Assembly (NCBI GenBank): GCA_013153495.1
Contig: JAADEH010000012.1
Location: forward strand, 496,001 to 560,000
DNA from: Aquificota bacterium
GTDB lineage: Bacteria; Aquificota; Aquificia; Aquificales; Aquificaceae
Direction: 5' to 3'
Length of the DNA: 64,000 nt
Part shown: positions 8,691-18,995 of the stretch, piece after piece
Numbering within the stretch: the stretch's first letter is position 1
How the letters are laid out: each line of letters opens with the position of its first letter
The notes under the pieces: generated by a model
Database searches by the model: none
What the model saw: only the letters and a program-made list of their open reading frames with translations
What the model was told of the DNA's origin: nothing
Position numbers and translations under genes: made by a program

Positions 8691-9791
8691 GTTGAAGACG
8701 AGCATGTGCACCACTCCCAACTTGAGAAACACACCCCCCAAAGCTCCTCCCAAGAAGGCTCCGACAAACTGACTCGTGTTGTATATTCCGACCGAAAGTC
8801 CCCTCGTATCCCTGTGAGACAGCTTCGTCAGCAGAGAAGGCATTATAGGCTCCAAGAAGTGAAAGCCTACGAAGTAGAGAAGCAAAAGAGCCACAACGCC
8901 TGCAAAACTGTGAACGAATAAATGGGAGACAAATCCGAGGGTTATAAGAGCTACCCCTAAGAGGAAAACCTCCTTTATCTTCCCCTTCTTTTCCGCAATT
9001 ATAGTTGAAGGCACCATCAGAGCAATCGAAACAAGTATTATCGGAAGGTATATCTTCCAGTGTTCGGGCTTTGGGAAGTTGTAGCTTTTTATAAGCTCTA
9101 TGGGGATTACGGTAAATATTGAGACCAGAAATGCATGAAGGAGACCCACGGACAAGTTTAAAAGAAGTATATTTCTATCTCCGAGGATTATTTTTACGTT
9201 TTTTATAGAAGGCTCTATCTCCCTGTGATGATTTGCCGGCTCCTTTATGAAGAGAAGTATGTATAGCATAGCCAGCAGAGAGAGGAAGGCTGTGAGGAAA
9301 AATATGAAGGGCACGCCGAACTTACCCGCTATAATGGGTGCAACCGTTATGCTGAAGGCAAAAACTAACCCGACGGAAGCCCCTATGTGGGCAAAGGCTC
9401 TCGTTCTGACCTCCTCCCTTATCAGGTCAGCTGCCAAGGATACCGCTGCGGAGGAAATAGCCCCCGCTCCCTGAATTAAACGAGCGATTATCATGGTCCA
9501 TATATTTCCCGCAATCCCTCCGAGAAGGCTTCCCGCTATGTATGCCAAAAACCCGAAGGTTATAACGGGCTTTCGACCGTATTTATCTGACAGAAGTCCG
9601 AAGGGTATTTGCAAAAGCGCCTGAGTAAGACCGTATATACCCACCGCTATACCCGTTAGCATGGGAGTGCTTCCCTCCATATCCTTCACGTATGGTGCAA
9701 GCACGGGAAGAAGCAAAAACAGACCGAGCATACGGGCTACGACAGCGAAAGTTATACCCGCAAGGGTCTTTTTCTCCTCGGGAGTGAACAT
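8628..9791 (-). CDS. major facilitator superfamily transporter
   Basis: Twelve-helix MFS permease, 387 residues. The signature between helices 2 and 3 is GLLSDKYGRKPVITFG (about residues 61-76), the family A motif. Helix 5 contains GASVGLVFAFSITVAPIIAGKFG, the antiporter-type motif C region, which suggests drug/H+ antiport. Sequence cannot fix the substrate. It is the last gene of the run ilvB-ilvH-module A on this strand, 20 bases downstream of the GTPase gene. Confidence 0.85.
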   Translation of the reverse strand: MFTPEEKKTLAGITFAVVARMLGLFLLLPVLAPYVKDMEGSTPMLTGIAVGIYGLTQALLQIPFGLLSDKYGRKPVITFGFLAYIAGSLLGGIAGNIWTMIIARLIQGAGAISSAAVSLAADLIREEVRTRAFAHIGASVGLVFAFSITVAPIIAGKFGVPFIFFLTAFLSLLAMLYILLFIKEPANHHREIEPSIKNVKIILGDRNILLLNLSVGLLHAFLVSIFTVIPIELIKSYNFPKPEHWKIYLPIILVSIALMVPSTIIAEKKGKIKEVFLLGVALITLGFVSHLFVHSFAGVVALLLLYFVGFHFLEPIMPSLLTKLSHRDTRGLSVGIYNTSQFVGAFLGGALGGVFLKLGVVHMLVFNLILSCIWFVVLYLGLSPVRR

Positions 9792-9811
9792 GAAAAGTTA
9801 TTATAAGGGTT

Positions 9812-10360
9812 TTAAGAACTCTCTAAGCTGTATCTTATAATCTCCAACAGAGTTAGTAAGGTCTTCTTAACCTCATCCTTATTCTTGGCAGACAACGCTA
9901 TAACAGGTATTCCTTCGTCCTCGGAAATGTCGAGAGCAGCTTTTACATCTTCGGCAGACCAGGCGTTGGGCATGTCCTGTTTATTAGCTCCTACGACAAT
10001 CGGAACAGGAAACCTTGACTGGAAAAAGTTGATTATCCTCCTCGCCTCGTGGAATGTTTTCGGGTCTGTGCTATCAACAAGAACGATTATGCCCAAGGCT
10101 CCCTCTCCGAGAATTTCCCACATAAAGTCAAAACGGGATTGCCCGGGTGTTCCGAACAGATAAAGCTCGTGCTCATCGTCTATACGTATTTTGCCGAAAT
10201 CCATAGCAACCGTGGTGTAATCCTTTACGTTCTTTTCAGAACCGGAGGTTTTTCTTTCAGTCTGAACAGTTTTTATTTCGCTGACGGTATTTATAAACTG
10301 CGTTTTACCTGCCGCGAATGGACCTGCAATGACTATCTTTATCTTCTTCAGCTCCTTCAT
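9812..10360 (-). CDS. MglA-like small Ras-family GTPase (module A)
   Basis: Prokaryotic Ras-like GTPase, 182 residues, cytoplasmic. P-loop GPFAAGKT at 13-20, switch-II TPGQ at 71-74 (the TPGQ form is typical of MglA-type and conservon GTPases, where classical Ras has DxxG), and NKQD at 126-129 for guanine specificity. Expected to cycle between GTP and GDP with a Roadblock protein as regulator; one is encoded two genes upstream. Neighbours in transcription order: membrane coiled-coil protein, Roadblock protein, DUF4388 protein, this GTPase. The output is unknown: MglA sets polarity in Myxococcus, but that cannot be transferred on sequence alone. Confidence 0.9.
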   Translation of the reverse strand: MKELKKIKIVIAGPFAAGKTQFINTVSEIKTVQTERKTSGSEKNVKDYTTVAMDFGKIRIDDEHELYLFGTPGQSRFDFMWEILGEGALGIIVLVDSTDPKTFHEARRIINFFQSRFPVPIVVGANKQDMPNAWSAEDVKAALDISEDEGIPVIALSAKNKDEVKKTLLTLLEIIRYSLESS

Positions 10361-10370
10361 ATCACACCCA

Positions 10371-11063
10371 CTACAACTGTTTAATTTTCTCTATTATCTT
10401 GGCAAGAAGGTCAAGAGTAATAGATGGTTTTTGAATCCTTTCCTTTCTCTTTCTCCTTATTATCCCCGTTGCGAGGAAGCCGTATAAAGCTCTGTCAACC
10501 GTGAGACTATCTAACCCACTCTCCTTACGTATATCCGCAACAGTTTTGCTACCGTCCACCAGAGATAGAACCTTTTTTTCCTCTTCGGTTAGTTTTACCC
10601 TACCTACTTTTTCGTCCGCATCGTGGGTTTTTTCAAAAATAAGCATCTCGTCGGATATTTTCCTCTCCACCTCCTCCTCAGTAAGGTAGCGTGAAGAACG
10701 CATAATAAGCTCTTCCACAGGATAGTAAACGGGAACATCACTATCATACTTTATAAATCCCGGCGTAAAGGAGAATATTCCTTCCTTTTGGTTCAATCTC
10801 GAAAGGAAAAATCTCTCAATCGTTTTGTATATGTCCTCTTTCTTTATACGAAGTCTCGTAATGAGTTGGTCAAAGTTCCTATCTGTATATACTCTAAAAA
10901 CCTTGTCAACCGGTCTGGCAAATACAAGCTCCCCGTCCTTAACGTAGTAGGCAACTATCATATCGTTCCATTCCACGAGGAGGACGCCACTTTTCTTATC
11001 TCTTGCAAGCACCTGAAGAATATCTGCAAAGCTGAAAGTGTTTAGGTCCCCCGTGAGAGCCAT
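10371..11063 (-). CDS. DUF4388-domain protein (module A)
   Basis: Protein of 230 residues. The N-terminus (ALTGDLNTFSFADILQVLARDKKSGVLLVEW) is the DUF4388 (PATAN-like) signature, a beta-rich domain found in bacterial signalling proteins. The C-terminal part (about residues 155-215) contains EKKVLSLVDGSKTVADIRKESGLD followed by VDRALYGFLATGIIRRK, which reads as a winged-helix-like segment. No membrane span. It sits between the Roadblock gene (3 bases away) and the GTPase gene (10 bases away), so all are surely cotranscribed. DUF4388 proteins often neighbour MglA-type GTPases; the likely job is an adaptor or effector of the GTPase, which is inference. Confidence 0.8.
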   Translation of the reverse strand: MALTGDLNTFSFADILQVLARDKKSGVLLVEWNDMIVAYYVKDGELVFARPVDKVFRVYTDRNFDQLITRLRIKKEDIYKTIERFFLSRLNQKEGIFSFTPGFIKYDSDVPVYYPVEELIMRSSRYLTEEEVERKISDEMLIFEKTHDADEKVGRVKLTEEEKKVLSLVDGSKTVADIRKESGLDSLTVDRALYGFLATGIIRRKRKERIQKPSITLDLLAKIIEKIKQL

Positions 11064-11066
11064 TTA

Positions 11067-11423
11067 TTAACCTATCGCCTCCTTAAGTTGGTCTTGAGCT
11101 TTTCTTATTTCCATAAGAAGCAGTCCTAACTTTGCGGTATTGCTTGCGAGCACCGTCAAGACCGCATCCTGTCCTATACCTGTAAGTATCACGTATCCAT
11201 CGTGCCCCTTTATGGTTATCTGTTCAAGATTACCCTTCTGAAGTTCCTCCGCAACCTTCTCTCCCAAGGAGAGGATAGCAGCACTCATGGCTGCGACTCT
11301 GTCTTCCTCTATGCCGGGCTTTAGAACAGAAGAAATAGGAAGCCCGTCCGCACTAACGAGAACCGCTCCTTCTAACCCCGAATTTTTGATAAGCTCCTGG
11401 AGAATGCTCTCATACTTGTCCAT
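11067..11423 (-). CDS. Roadblock/LC7-domain protein (MglB-like, module A)
   Basis: Single Roadblock/LC7 domain of 118 residues: an N-terminal helix, then GAVLVSADGLPISS, the helix AAMSAAILSLGEKVAEEL, and the strands ITIKGHDGYVILTGIGQDAVLTVLAS. This is the family of MglB, the GTPase-activating partner of MglA, and of dynein light chains. It is immediately upstream of the DUF4388 and GTPase genes. Function as the GTPase regulator of module A is inferred from family and position. Confidence 0.87.
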   Translation of the reverse strand: MDKYESILQELIKNSGLEGAVLVSADGLPISSVLKPGIEEDRVAAMSAAILSLGEKVAEELQKGNLEQITIKGHDGYVILTGIGQDAVLTVLASNTAKLGLLLMEIRKAQDQLKEAIG

Positions 11424-11440
11424 TTCTTTTCAACCTCCAC

Positions 11441-12151
11441 TTAGTATTCCTTTATAAACTCGAGAGCCTTTTCTATCTGCTCCTCAGCCATCTTTATCCT
11501 CTCTATCCCCTCCTTTACCTCTTGGAAATCTATTTTATCCTCTTTCTTATCAATTAGGGAGAGGATTCTATGCAGTTCCCTATCGCAAACAGCAAGGTTC
11601 TTTTTTATTTCCAGAAACCTGCTTTGGTATTCTTCAAGAGTATGTTGGACAGCCTGACCAATCGCCCCCACAGGGTCAAGTCCCGATGGAAACTCAACAT
11701 TGATGTAACCCTCCTGAGCTTTCTCAAGGGCGGTCAATACTCTCGCAGCGTTTTCAGATATATTCTCTATTTGCTCCTCCAGGCTCTTAATCTCTCTCTC
11801 ATACCTATCCTCGAAGCTCTTTACTAACTCCTTTATACTTCTAATGATGTCCAGAACTTCTTCGTGCAAAGGTATGGGGACTACCATTCTCTCTTTATGC
11901 CTTTCTTCCAGTATTTCTATAACATACAAAAGTCGTCCAAATAACTCCTCTAATTTGTTTTTAGTCCATATTATATTGAAAATTACCCAGCCAAAAGCCA
12001 CCGCAAACCCTATTCCAACAGAATAGTAAGGGTTAAGTTTGCCTATAAAAAAGAGTATTAGTGCAATAGTTGCTCCAAGCAATAGAGAGGAAAAAATAAA
12101 AAACTTCAGAAGCTCTCCAGCCAAAGATGATAATTTGGGAGTTTCTACCAT
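11441..12151 (-). CDS. membrane protein with long cytoplasmic coiled coil (module A)
   Basis: First gene of module A, 236 residues. Two hydrophobic segments (about residues 14-36 and 41-62) form a hairpin with a very short periplasmic loop, so there is no obvious ligand-binding domain. The remaining 170 residues are charged and helical, with coiled-coil heptads such as EREIKSLEEQIENISENAARVLTALEKAQ. It resembles the cytoplasmic part of a chemoreceptor in shape, but I see no methyl-accepting hairpin motif or HAMP domain. By position it is the membrane partner or input of the downstream Roadblock/GTPase pair. No specific family recognised. Confidence 0.7.
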   Translation of the reverse strand: MVETPKLSSLAGELLKFFIFSSLLLGATIALILFFIGKLNPYYSVGIGFAVAFGWVIFNIIWTKNKLEELFGRLLYVIEILEERHKERMVVPIPLHEEVLDIIRSIKELVKSFEDRYEREIKSLEEQIENISENAARVLTALEKAQEGYINVEFPSGLDPVGAIGQAVQHTLEEYQSRFLEIKKNLAVCDRELHRILSLIDKKEDKIDFQEVKEGIERIKMAEEQIEKALEFIKEY

Positions 12152-12208
12152 AAGTTTACCCCCATTATACCCTCCTACTAAGAAGTATCGCTCACAGGAC
12201 TAAATTTT

Positions 12209-12790
12209 TCAATCCAAATTATTTTCTTCGTTGAATAACTCCCTCCTCATAGCAACTTTTCCGGTGCGAGCCATTTCCTTTATCCCAAAGGGTTTTAATA
12301 GCTGGAGTATTGCATCTATCTTGTCTTCATCTCCCGTAACTTCTATGGTGTATGTTTCCGGGGATACATCAACTATCTTTCCTCTGAATATCTCAACTAT
12401 GCGCAGAACCTCGTCCCTTGCCCTTGCGGTGGGCGTGTGAACCTTAACGAGCAGAAGTTCTCTCTCCACGTGGGGAACATCGGTTATGTCCTTGACTTTG
12501 AGTGTGTCTATGAGCTTTCTGAGCTGTTTTACCACCTGGTCTATTACTATGTCGTCTCCTATAACCTCTATGGTCATGCGGGATATTCCGGGTTCGTGGG
12601 TTTCTCCTACCGAGAGGCTCTCTATGTTGTATCCCTTTCCCGCTATCAGGGTTGCTATGCGGGCGAGAACCCCTATTTCATTTCTAACCTTGACGTTTAT
12701 TATGTGCTTTCTAACCTGACCCTTGCGGGTCTGCCTAAATTTAGGTGCTTTGGCAACGGTTATCTCAGAACCACCTACGGTATCAGCCAT
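12209..12790 (-). CDS. ilvH: acetolactate synthase small (regulatory) subunit
   Basis: Regulatory subunit of acetohydroxyacid synthase, 193 residues. The ACT domain is at about residues 27-105 ([34 protein letters not shown]), with the second conserved domain ([10 protein letters not shown] onward) behind it. It binds valine and gives feedback control of branched-chain amino-acid synthesis. It follows ilvB with 11 bases between, the normal pair. An N-terminal extension of some 25 residues ([22 protein letters not shown]) precedes the ACT domain. Confidence 0.94.
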   Translation of the reverse strand: MADTVGGSEITVAKAPKFRQTRKGQVRKHIINVKVRNEIGVLARIATLIAGKGYNIESLSVGETHEPGISRMTIEVIGDDIVIDQVVKQLRKLIDTLKVKDITDVPHVERELLLVKVHTPTARARDEVLRIVEIFRGKIVDVSPETYTIEVTGDEDKIDAILQLLKPFGIKEMARTGKVAMRRELFNEENNLD

Positions 12791-12801
12791 CTAAAACCTC
12801 C

Positions 12802-14553
12802 TCAACCTACAAGATACATGGTCTCCGCCTCGGTTCCCTTTCCATCTTCAAGTATCATGTCCCTGTAAGACTTTCCGGGCGGAACCATCGGAAGAACGTT
12901 CTCTTCCTTATCAACGACAAAGTCAAGTATCACAGGTCTGTCTTCTATCTTCATGGCTTCCTCGAGAACTTCTCTGACTTCTTTGGGTTTCTCAGCTCTA
13001 AAACCTACCGCTCCCATAGCTTCAGCTAACTTTACGAAGTCGGGCTGAACGCTGAGGTCTACCTCCGAATATCTCTTGTCGTAGAAGAGTTCCTGCCACT
13101 GGCGAACCATACCGAGGTATGCGTTGTTTATTATCGCTACCTTGACAGGTATTCTGTATTGAACCGCAGTTATTATTTCCTGCATCGTCATCACAAAGGA
13201 ACCGTCCCCGTCTATAACGAATACTTCTTTCTCGGGTCTTCCCACCTTGGCACCTATACCTGCGGGGAGTCCGAAACCCATAGTTCCCAGACCGCCCGAA
13301 TTGAGAAACTGCCTCGGGTATGAGAACTTATAGAACATCGCAGCCCACATCTGGTGCTGTCCGACGCCGGGAACTATTATGGCATCACCCTTGGTAACTT
13401 CGTATATCTGTTCTATGACGTATTGAGGTTTTATCACCTTCTTGGAGTTTCTGTAGGTGAGAGGATGGAGCTTTTTCCACTTTTCAATCTGCTCGAGCCA
13501 CTTTTCCCTCTCCTCCGGATACATTACCTTCGCCCCTTTTCTCTTCAACTCGTTGATGAGCTTTCTGAGAACTATCTTCACATCTCCCACTATTGGAACA
13601 TCAACGATTATGTTTTTGGAAATGGAAGCGGGGTCTATGTCTATGTGAATTATCTTTGCATCGGGTGCAAACTCATCTATCTTTCCGGTAACCCTGTCGT
13701 CAAACCTTGCTCCCACCGCTATCAGGAGGTCCGAGTTGTAAACAGCCATGTTAGCGTAATAAGTCCCGTGCATACCGAGCATTCTGAGAGAGAGGGGGTG
13801 GTTTTCCGGGAAGGCTCCCTTACCCTGAGTTGTGGTGGTTACAGGTATCTTCATAAGCTCCGCAAGCTCTACAAGCTCTTCCTGAGCCTCCGAACTGACC
13901 GCACCTCCACCGACATAGAGAACCGGTCTTTTGGCTTCCATTATCAGCTTTACCGCCTTCTTTATCTGTTGCATGTTGCCTTCTATGTGGGGCTTGTAGC
14001 CCGGAAGAGCCTTTTTGACCTCTTCCATACCGGGTATTGAGACATCGGAGAACTGCTGGGTTATATCTTTTGGAATGTCCACCAGAACAGGTCCGGGTCT
14101 TCCCGTTCTCGCTATGTAGAAGGCTTCCCTTATTATGAGAGGAAGCTCCTCTATGTCTCTGACGAGGAAGTTGTGCTTCGTTATGGGACGTGTTATCCCC
14201 ACTATATCTACTTCTTGGAAGGCATCGTTCCCTATCATGTGGGTAGGAACCTGTCCGGTTATTACCACTATAGGAACAGAGTCCATGTATGCGTCCGCTA
14301 TGGGAGTAACTATGTTGGTAGCTCCCGGTCCAGAAGTGGTCATGGCAACCCCAACCTTTCCGGTAGCCTTTGCGTAACCTTCAGCCATGTGTCCTGCACC
14401 CTGCTCGTGGCGGGCAAGGATGTGCTTTATGGTGCCATCCCTATACAGGGCGTCATAGACCTCCATTATTGCCCCGCCGGGAAGTCCGAAGATAACTTCC
14501 ACATTTTCCTCTTTGAGGGCTTCTATTACTATGTCCGCTCCCTTTCTTGACAT
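12802..14553 (-). CDS. ilvB: acetolactate synthase large (catalytic) subunit
   Basis: Thiamine-diphosphate enzyme condensing pyruvate into acetolactate, or pyruvate and 2-oxobutyrate into acetohydroxybutyrate. Length 583 residues from ATG 14553 ([27 protein letters not shown]); the minus strand has AGGAGGAGA upstream. A longer frame of 32 codons exists but overlaps the promoter region. The catalytic Glu lies in [16 protein letters not shown], and the ThDP/Mg motif is [13 protein letters not shown] with INN downstream. The ilvC gene is not in this window; leuA is, at 43.5-45 kb. Confidence 0.95.
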   Translation of the reverse strand: MSRKGADIVIEALKEENVEVIFGLPGGAIMEVYDALYRDGTIKHILARHEQGAGHMAEGYAKATGKVGVAMTTSGPGATNIVTPIADAYMDSVPIVVITGQVPTHMIGNDAFQEVDIVGITRPITKHNFLVRDIEELPLIIREAFYIARTGRPGPVLVDIPKDITQQFSDVSIPGMEEVKKALPGYKPHIEGNMQQIKKAVKLIMEAKRPVLYVGGGAVSSEAQEELVELAELMKIPVTTTTQGKGAFPENHPLSLRMLGMHGTYYANMAVYNSDLLIAVGARFDDRVTGKIDEFAPDAKIIHIDIDPASISKNIIVDVPIVGDVKIVLRKLINELKRKGAKVMYPEEREKWLEQIEKWKKLHPLTYRNSKKVIKPQYVIEQIYEVTKGDAIIVPGVGQHQMWAAMFYKFSYPRQFLNSGGLGTMGFGLPAGIGAKVGRPEKEVFVIDGDGSFVMTMQEIITAVQYRIPVKVAIINNAYLGMVRQWQELFYDKRYSEVDLSVQPDFVKLAEAMGAVGFRAEKPKEVREVLEEAMKIEDRPVILDFVVDKEENVLPMVPPGKSYRDMILEDGKGTEAETMYLVG

Positions 14554-14669
14554 TAGGCTATCTCCTCCTGATATACATAAAAATCGTAATATATAAAATT
14601 TGTATAAAGCTAAAGGAAGTTCAAGCTCTTGTGATATAATTTTGAGCACAAATCTTAGGAGGTTCCGTG
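14554..14669. promoter_or_regulatory. divergent promoter region ilvB / atpA
   Basis: AT-rich 116 bases between two divergent starts. A good -10 box for atpA is TATAAT at 14635-14640, with AGGAGGT at 14657-14663 as the ribosome-binding site. No convincing -35 at 17 bases. I see no leader peptide or T-box-like structure ahead of ilvB. Confidence 0.5.
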
Positions 14670-16181
14670 ATGGGGATGCTCAGCTACGAGGAAGCCCTCG
14701 AACTTCTGAAACAACAGATAAAGGACTTCGAGTCGGAAGCCAAAATGGAGGAGGTAGGGGTAGTCTATTACGTAGGTGATGGTGTTGCCAGAGCATACGG
14801 ACTTGAAAACGTTATGGCTATGGAGGTCGTCGAGTTCGAGGGTGGAGAGAAGGGTCTTGCCTTTAACCTCGAAGAAGATAACGTAGGTATCATAATACTC
14901 GGAAGCGAGACCGGTATAAGGGAAGGTTCAATAGTCAGAAGAACAAATCAGATACTTTCCGCTCCCGTGGGAGAGGGTCTCGTCGGAAGAGTTATAAACC
15001 CCTTGGGAGAACCTCTTGACGGCAAGGGTCCTATAGAGTTTGAATACATGTCCCCGGTCGAGAAGATAGCTCCCGGGGTCGTCAGCAGACAGCCAGTTCA
15101 CGAGCCTCTCCAGACGGGAATAAAGGCTATAGACTCCATGATACCCATAGGTAGAGGTCAGAGGGAGCTTATAATCGGAGACAGGGCAACGGGAAAAACC
15201 ACCATATGTATAGACACGATACTTAACCAGAAGGATACCGATGTTTACTGTATATACGTTGCCATAGGTCAGAAGCGTTCCACCACCGCAAGGATAATAG
15301 AGCTTCTTGAGAAAGAGGGAGCTATGGAATACACCACCGTAGTGGTCGCTTCCGCTACGGACCCCGCATCTTTGCAGTATCTGGCTCCCTTCGTGGGATG
15401 CACCATAGGTGAATACTTTAGGGACAACGGAAAGCACGCTCTCGTGGTTTACGACGACCTTTCCAAGCATGCGGAAGCCTACAGACAGCTCTCACTTCTG
15501 ATGAGAAGACCTCCCGGTAGGGAAGCTTACCCCGGGGACGTTTTCTACCTTCACTCGAGGCTACTTGAGAGAGCAGCAAAGCTCAACGACGAACTCGGAG
15601 CAGGTTCACTTACGGCTCTACCCATAATCGAAACGAAGGCGGGAGACGTTGCTGCATACATTCCCACCAACGTTATATCCATCACCGACGGTCAGATATA
15701 CCTTGAGCCTGACCTGTTTAACAAAGGTGTGAGACCTGCGATTAACGTAGGTCTTTCCGTCTCAAGGGTCGGTGGTGCTGCACAGATAAAGGCTATGAAA
15801 CAGGTTGCGGGAACGCTCAGGCTGGACTTGGCTCAGTTCAGAGAGCTTGAGGCATTCGTTCAGTTTGCTTCCGAGCTTGACAAAGCCACTCAGCAGACCA
15901 TAAACAGGGGAATGAGGCTCGTTGAACTCCTGAAGCAGGAACCCTATAACCCCCTACCCGTTGAAAAGCAGATAGTTGCCATATTTGCTGGAACCAACGG
16001 ATACCTCGACGACCTGCCCGTGGAGGCGGTCAGAAAGTTCGAAAAGGAGCTGTATGCCTTCCTCGACAACGAGAGACCCGACATACTTCAGGAAATAAGG
16101 GAGAAGAAAAAGCTCGACGACGAGCTTAAGGAAAAAATAAAGAAAGCCTTGGACGAGTTTAAGTCCAAGTTCGTTCCTTAA
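14670..16181 (+). CDS. atpA: F1-ATPase alpha subunit
   Basis: Alpha subunit of F1Fo ATP synthase, 503 residues from ATG 14670 ([16 protein letters not shown]). This ATG has the best spacing (6 bases) to AGGAGGT; a GTG at 14667 and an ATG at 14676 are alternatives. The Walker A is GDRATGKT around residue 170, and the alpha signature [17 protein letters not shown] is present. No other atp gene is beside it: a DUF72 gene follows 5 bases later and ilvB lies opposite. In Aquifex too the ATP synthase genes are dispersed, so this is an order feature and not damage. Confidence 0.97.
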   Translation: MGMLSYEEALELLKQQIKDFESEAKMEEVGVVYYVGDGVARAYGLENVMAMEVVEFEGGEKGLAFNLEEDNVGIIILGSETGIREGSIVRRTNQILSAPVGEGLVGRVINPLGEPLDGKGPIEFEYMSPVEKIAPGVVSRQPVHEPLQTGIKAIDSMIPIGRGQRELIIGDRATGKTTICIDTILNQKDTDVYCIYVAIGQKRSTTARIIELLEKEGAMEYTTVVVASATDPASLQYLAPFVGCTIGEYFRDNGKHALVVYDDLSKHAEAYRQLSLLMRRPPGREAYPGDVFYLHSRLLERAAKLNDELGAGSLTALPIIETKAGDVAAYIPTNVISITDGQIYLEPDLFNKGVRPAINVGLSVSRVGGAAQIKAMKQVAGTLRLDLAQFRELEAFVQFASELDKATQQTINRGMRLVELLKQEPYNPLPVEKQIVAIFAGTNGYLDDLPVEAVRKFEKELYAFLDNERPDILQEIREKKKLDDELKEKIKKALDEFKSKFVP

Positions 16182-16186
16182 GGTAG

Positions 16187-17020
16187 GTGAAGAGAAAACC
16201 GAGAATACACATAGGTTGTAGCGGTTTCTCCTACAAGGACTGGAGGGGAACCTTTTACCCCTCCGGCATATCCCAATCTCAGATGTTACCCTACTACGAA
16301 AAGTTCTTCGACGTGCTCGAGATAAATTACACCTTTTATTCCATGCCCCACCAATACACCATAAACAGTTTCTTGGAAAGGACCTCGAGGCTCAGGTTTG
16401 CGGTAAAGGCTAACCGGGTTTTTACCCACGACAGGAATTACTCGAAAGGAGACCTGAAAAAGTTCGTCTCAGGTATATCGAGCCTGTTGGAAAGCGGTAG
16501 ATTTATAGCCTTGCTCTTTCAATTTCCCCAGAGCTTCCATTACGATGCGGATAGTATGGAATACCTGAAAAAGATTTCCGCAGATTTTGCGGAAATGGAA
16601 AAGGCGGTGGAGTTCAGAAGCAGGAGCTTTAGCAGGGGAGAGGTGTTCGAAGAGATAGAAAGCTTAGGTTTTTCCCTCGTGAACGTTGATGCTCCAAAAT
16701 TGAAGGGATTGTTCATAGGTCCCTGGAAGTCCGTCGGAAGTTTAAACTACATCAGACTACACGGCAGGAATGCCCAAAAGTGGCACACGGGAGAGGAAGC
16801 CTACGAAAGATACGATTACCTATACTCGGAAGAGGAGCTTATGCAGATAAAGGATAGGATAGAGAAATTGGACCTTTCGAGGGAAACTTACGTATTTTTT
16901 AACAATCACTACCGTGGCAAAGGAGCTTTGAACGCTCTTCAGCTGAAGGAGTTGTTCGGCGAGCAGGTAAACATCCCGAAGGGATTAAAATCATTGTTTT
17001 CTAAGAGGCTCTGGGAGTAG
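16187..17020 (+). CDS. DUF72 (YecE-like) protein
   Basis: Conserved DUF72 protein, 277 residues, TIM-barrel-like family of unknown biochemical role. Hallmarks: IHIGCSGFSYKDWRGTFYP at the N-terminus, the LEINYTFYSMP strand, and YIRLHGRNAQKWH followed by VFFNNHYRGKGALNALQLKEL near the end. Start is GTG 16187, preceded by AAGGTAG and 5 bases after atpA, so cotranscription with atpA is likely. Confidence 0.85.
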   Translation: MKRKPRIHIGCSGFSYKDWRGTFYPSGISQSQMLPYYEKFFDVLEINYTFYSMPHQYTINSFLERTSRLRFAVKANRVFTHDRNYSKGDLKKFVSGISSLLESGRFIALLFQFPQSFHYDADSMEYLKKISADFAEMEKAVEFRSRSFSRGEVFEEIESLGFSLVNVDAPKLKGLFIGPWKSVGSLNYIRLHGRNAQKWHTGEEAYERYDYLYSEEELMQIKDRIEKLDLSRETYVFFNNHYRGKGALNALQLKELFGEQVNIPKGLKSLFSKRLWE

Positions 17021-17072
17021 AAATTTATAAGGAATTTCGTATATTATTAATCTGCTTGTAGGAGGTAGAAAG

Positions 17073-17474
17073 TTGAGGAGGCTAATGCTCAAGTCCAAAA
17101 TTCACAGGCTTACGGTAACCGGTTCGGACCTGCACTACGAAGGTAGTCTATCCTTAGACGAGGAGCTTATGGAGGCGGCGGACCTCTTACCCTTTGAGAA
17201 GATAGACGTTTACAACATAAACACAGGAGACAGGTTCACCACCTACGTTATACCAGCTCCCAGATACTCGGGAACGGTCCAGCTCAACGGCGCTGCGGCA
17301 AGGCTCGGAGCAAAAGGAGACCTAATAATAATAGCCTCCTACGCTGAGTATAACGAGAACGAGCTTGAGTATTACAGCCCGAGGCTCGTGTATGTGGATT
17401 CCGAGAACAGGATAGTTTCCGTAAAAAGGTCTATGGAGGATGAGAATGTTCAATGTGCCGGAAGTAACTCCTGA
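17073..17474 (+). CDS. panD: aspartate 1-decarboxylase precursor
   Basis: Pyruvoyl enzyme making beta-alanine for pantothenate and CoA. It self-cleaves between Gly24 and Ser25 in [12 protein letters not shown], leaving the pyruvoyl group on the alpha chain. Length 133 residues. Start TTG 17073 has AGGAGGT at 17059-17065 and gives the family-length N-terminus [15 protein letters not shown] 17085 is an alternative with its own GAGGAGG. The C-terminal residues overlap the rhodanese gene by about 30 bases. Confidence 0.93.
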   Translation: MRRLMLKSKIHRLTVTGSDLHYEGSLSLDEELMEAADLLPFEKIDVYNINTGDRFTTYVIPAPRYSGTVQLNGAAARLGAKGDLIIIASYAEYNENELEYYSPRLVYVDSENRIVSVKRSMEDENVQCAGSNS

Positions 17475-17766
17475 AGAGGCGAAGAAATTACTCGAAGAGG
17501 AAGGCGATAAAGTTGTTCTTCTCGATGTTAGGACTCCTCCAGAGCATTTTCAGTTGAGAATACCCAACTCTATGTTCATACCGCTGGACGACCTTAGATA
17601 CAAATACACCGAGCTTCCGAAGGATAAAAAATACATAGTGTATTGTAGGAGCGGTGAACGGAGTGCGTTCGCAACTTACTTCCTCAGACACATGGGCTAC
17701 GAAGCGTATAACTTGGCTGGAGGTATAATTTCCTGGCCCTACGAGAAGGAGTCGGGACAAACTTAG
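17446..17766 (+). CDS. single-domain rhodanese-like protein
   Basis: Rhodanese of 106 residues, cytoplasmic. The catalytic loop is Cys67-Arg-Ser-Gly-Glu-Arg-Ser, matching the six-residue active-site loop of GlpE/PspE-type sulfurtransferases, and [10 protein letters not shown] is the conserved strand. I prefer ATG 17446, which is 6 bases after GGAGG (17435-17439), over ATG 17440. It overlaps the end of panD and the 3' end of the opposing HDOD gene by 4 bases. In a sulfur oxidiser it could handle persulfide, but its position with panD gives no pathway hint. Confidence 0.88.
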   Translation: MFNVPEVTPEEAKKLLEEEGDKVVLLDVRTPPEHFQLRIPNSMFIPLDDLRYKYTELPKDKKYIVYCRSGERSAFATYFLRHMGYEAYNLAGGIISWPYEKESGQT

Positions 17767-18995
17767 ATTTTAAGTATCTCTTCCGCTTGAGTTTGTGCTT
17801 TCGCAAGCAGACCACTTAATTCCATAGGCTCCATATTAAGTTCTTTTGAAAGCATATCTATAACTCTATTGAGTTTTTCACCTCCAAGCTCGGATGCTTC
17901 TTCAAGCATACTTGCCTTTTGGAGTGCCAAGCTTAGCTCTCTGTTTGCCCCTGTATATGCATCTATTATTTCCTGGTCCATATCAACTTCTCTGAGAAAC
18001 TCTATCTTGTCAACACCGAGTATCTTATCTATAAGAGAAAACAACCCCACGAGATAGGCTTCATTTGCAAGGGAAGGTTTAACTTTTTTCATTATCTCTT
18101 CCGAGAGGATGGCTCTAACTAAGGATTTCTTCCAGAGGTAGGGGTTCTCAACGGAAACGTAATCGTTCGTAGCCACGAGAAGAGTGAACTTTTTCAGATT
18201 GTCCATACCCAGATAAGCGCAGGCTTGAACGAGGTCCCTTATTTCCTTTCTCCTGGCAAAGTATGCGGAGTTTACAAATCTCAAAAGCTTAGCGGACATA
18301 CCCACATCGCTTGCTATTATGTTGGCAAACTCCCTTACACTCTGAACGCTGTTTAATGCGGATAACATACGCATGAGAGTGCTCTTGAGAAAAGGTGCAA
18401 GTTCAAATTCTTTTATAACTGCAGGCTTACTCAGATAATTCCCCTCAAAGAAGTCTCCAAAGCTAATTGCTTTTTTGTAATCCTCCTCTTTCTCTATTTT
18501 CGATATAAGTATTTTTTTTCTATTCCTTCTAACCGCATTAGCTTTTGCCTCGTCAATGGTATTTATGGAAAACTCAACTATTTGCGAAAGTCTGAGTATA
18601 TCCGCATACTTACCCGAGTATAAGCCTTCTGTAAGAGCTATTACTCCTCCACGATCCTTCAACTCTTCCATTCTCTTAAGAGCACTTGAGTATATAGACT
18701 GCCCAATTTCTATTTGTGGTGGCATAACCTGAAATACGACCCGTTCTATAGGAAGCAGGTCAAGAACTTTGTTTAGTATCGAATCCAGAGTAACATTCAT
18801 AAATATGTATTTGCCTTCCGAGACTCTGTTAATCCCGAGTTCCGCTATAAGCTCCGCAACTATGAAAGTGGCTTTGTTGTAAGGAACATCGGAAGGGTAT
18901 TTGGTCAGGTCGTCAGCTCTTCTTAAGTAAACCTCGTATCCGTATATGTTTTTTTCCAGGTCATATATCGGCTGTCTGGCTATTGCGAAGTTCAT
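17763..18995 (-). CDS. EAL-HDOD signalling protein (YuxH-like)
   Basis: Protein of 410 residues with an N-terminal EAL-like domain (about 1-190; [26 protein letters not shown]) and a C-terminal HDOD domain (about 200-400; [44 protein letters not shown]). In the EAL part the catalytic ExLLR becomes EVYLRR and the metal ligands look degenerate, so it probably senses rather than cleaves cyclic-di-GMP. HDOD domains act as scaffolds in regulatory cascades. It starts within the last 35 bases of glyA, on the same strand. Confidence 0.85.
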   Translation of the reverse strand: MNFAIARQPIYDLEKNIYGYEVYLRRADDLTKYPSDVPYNKATFIVAELIAELGINRVSEGKYIFMNVTLDSILNKVLDLLPIERVVFQVMPPQIEIGQSIYSSALKRMEELKDRGGVIALTEGLYSGKYADILRLSQIVEFSINTIDEAKANAVRRNRKKILISKIEKEEDYKKAISFGDFFEGNYLSKPAVIKEFELAPFLKSTLMRMLSALNSVQSVREFANIIASDVGMSAKLLRFVNSAYFARRKEIRDLVQACAYLGMDNLKKFTLLVATNDYVSVENPYLWKKSLVRAILSEEIMKKVKPSLANEAYLVGLFSLIDKILGVDKIEFLREVDMDQEIIDAYTGANRELSLALQKASMLEEASELGGEKLNRVIDMLSKELNMEPMELSGLLAKAQTQAEEILKI

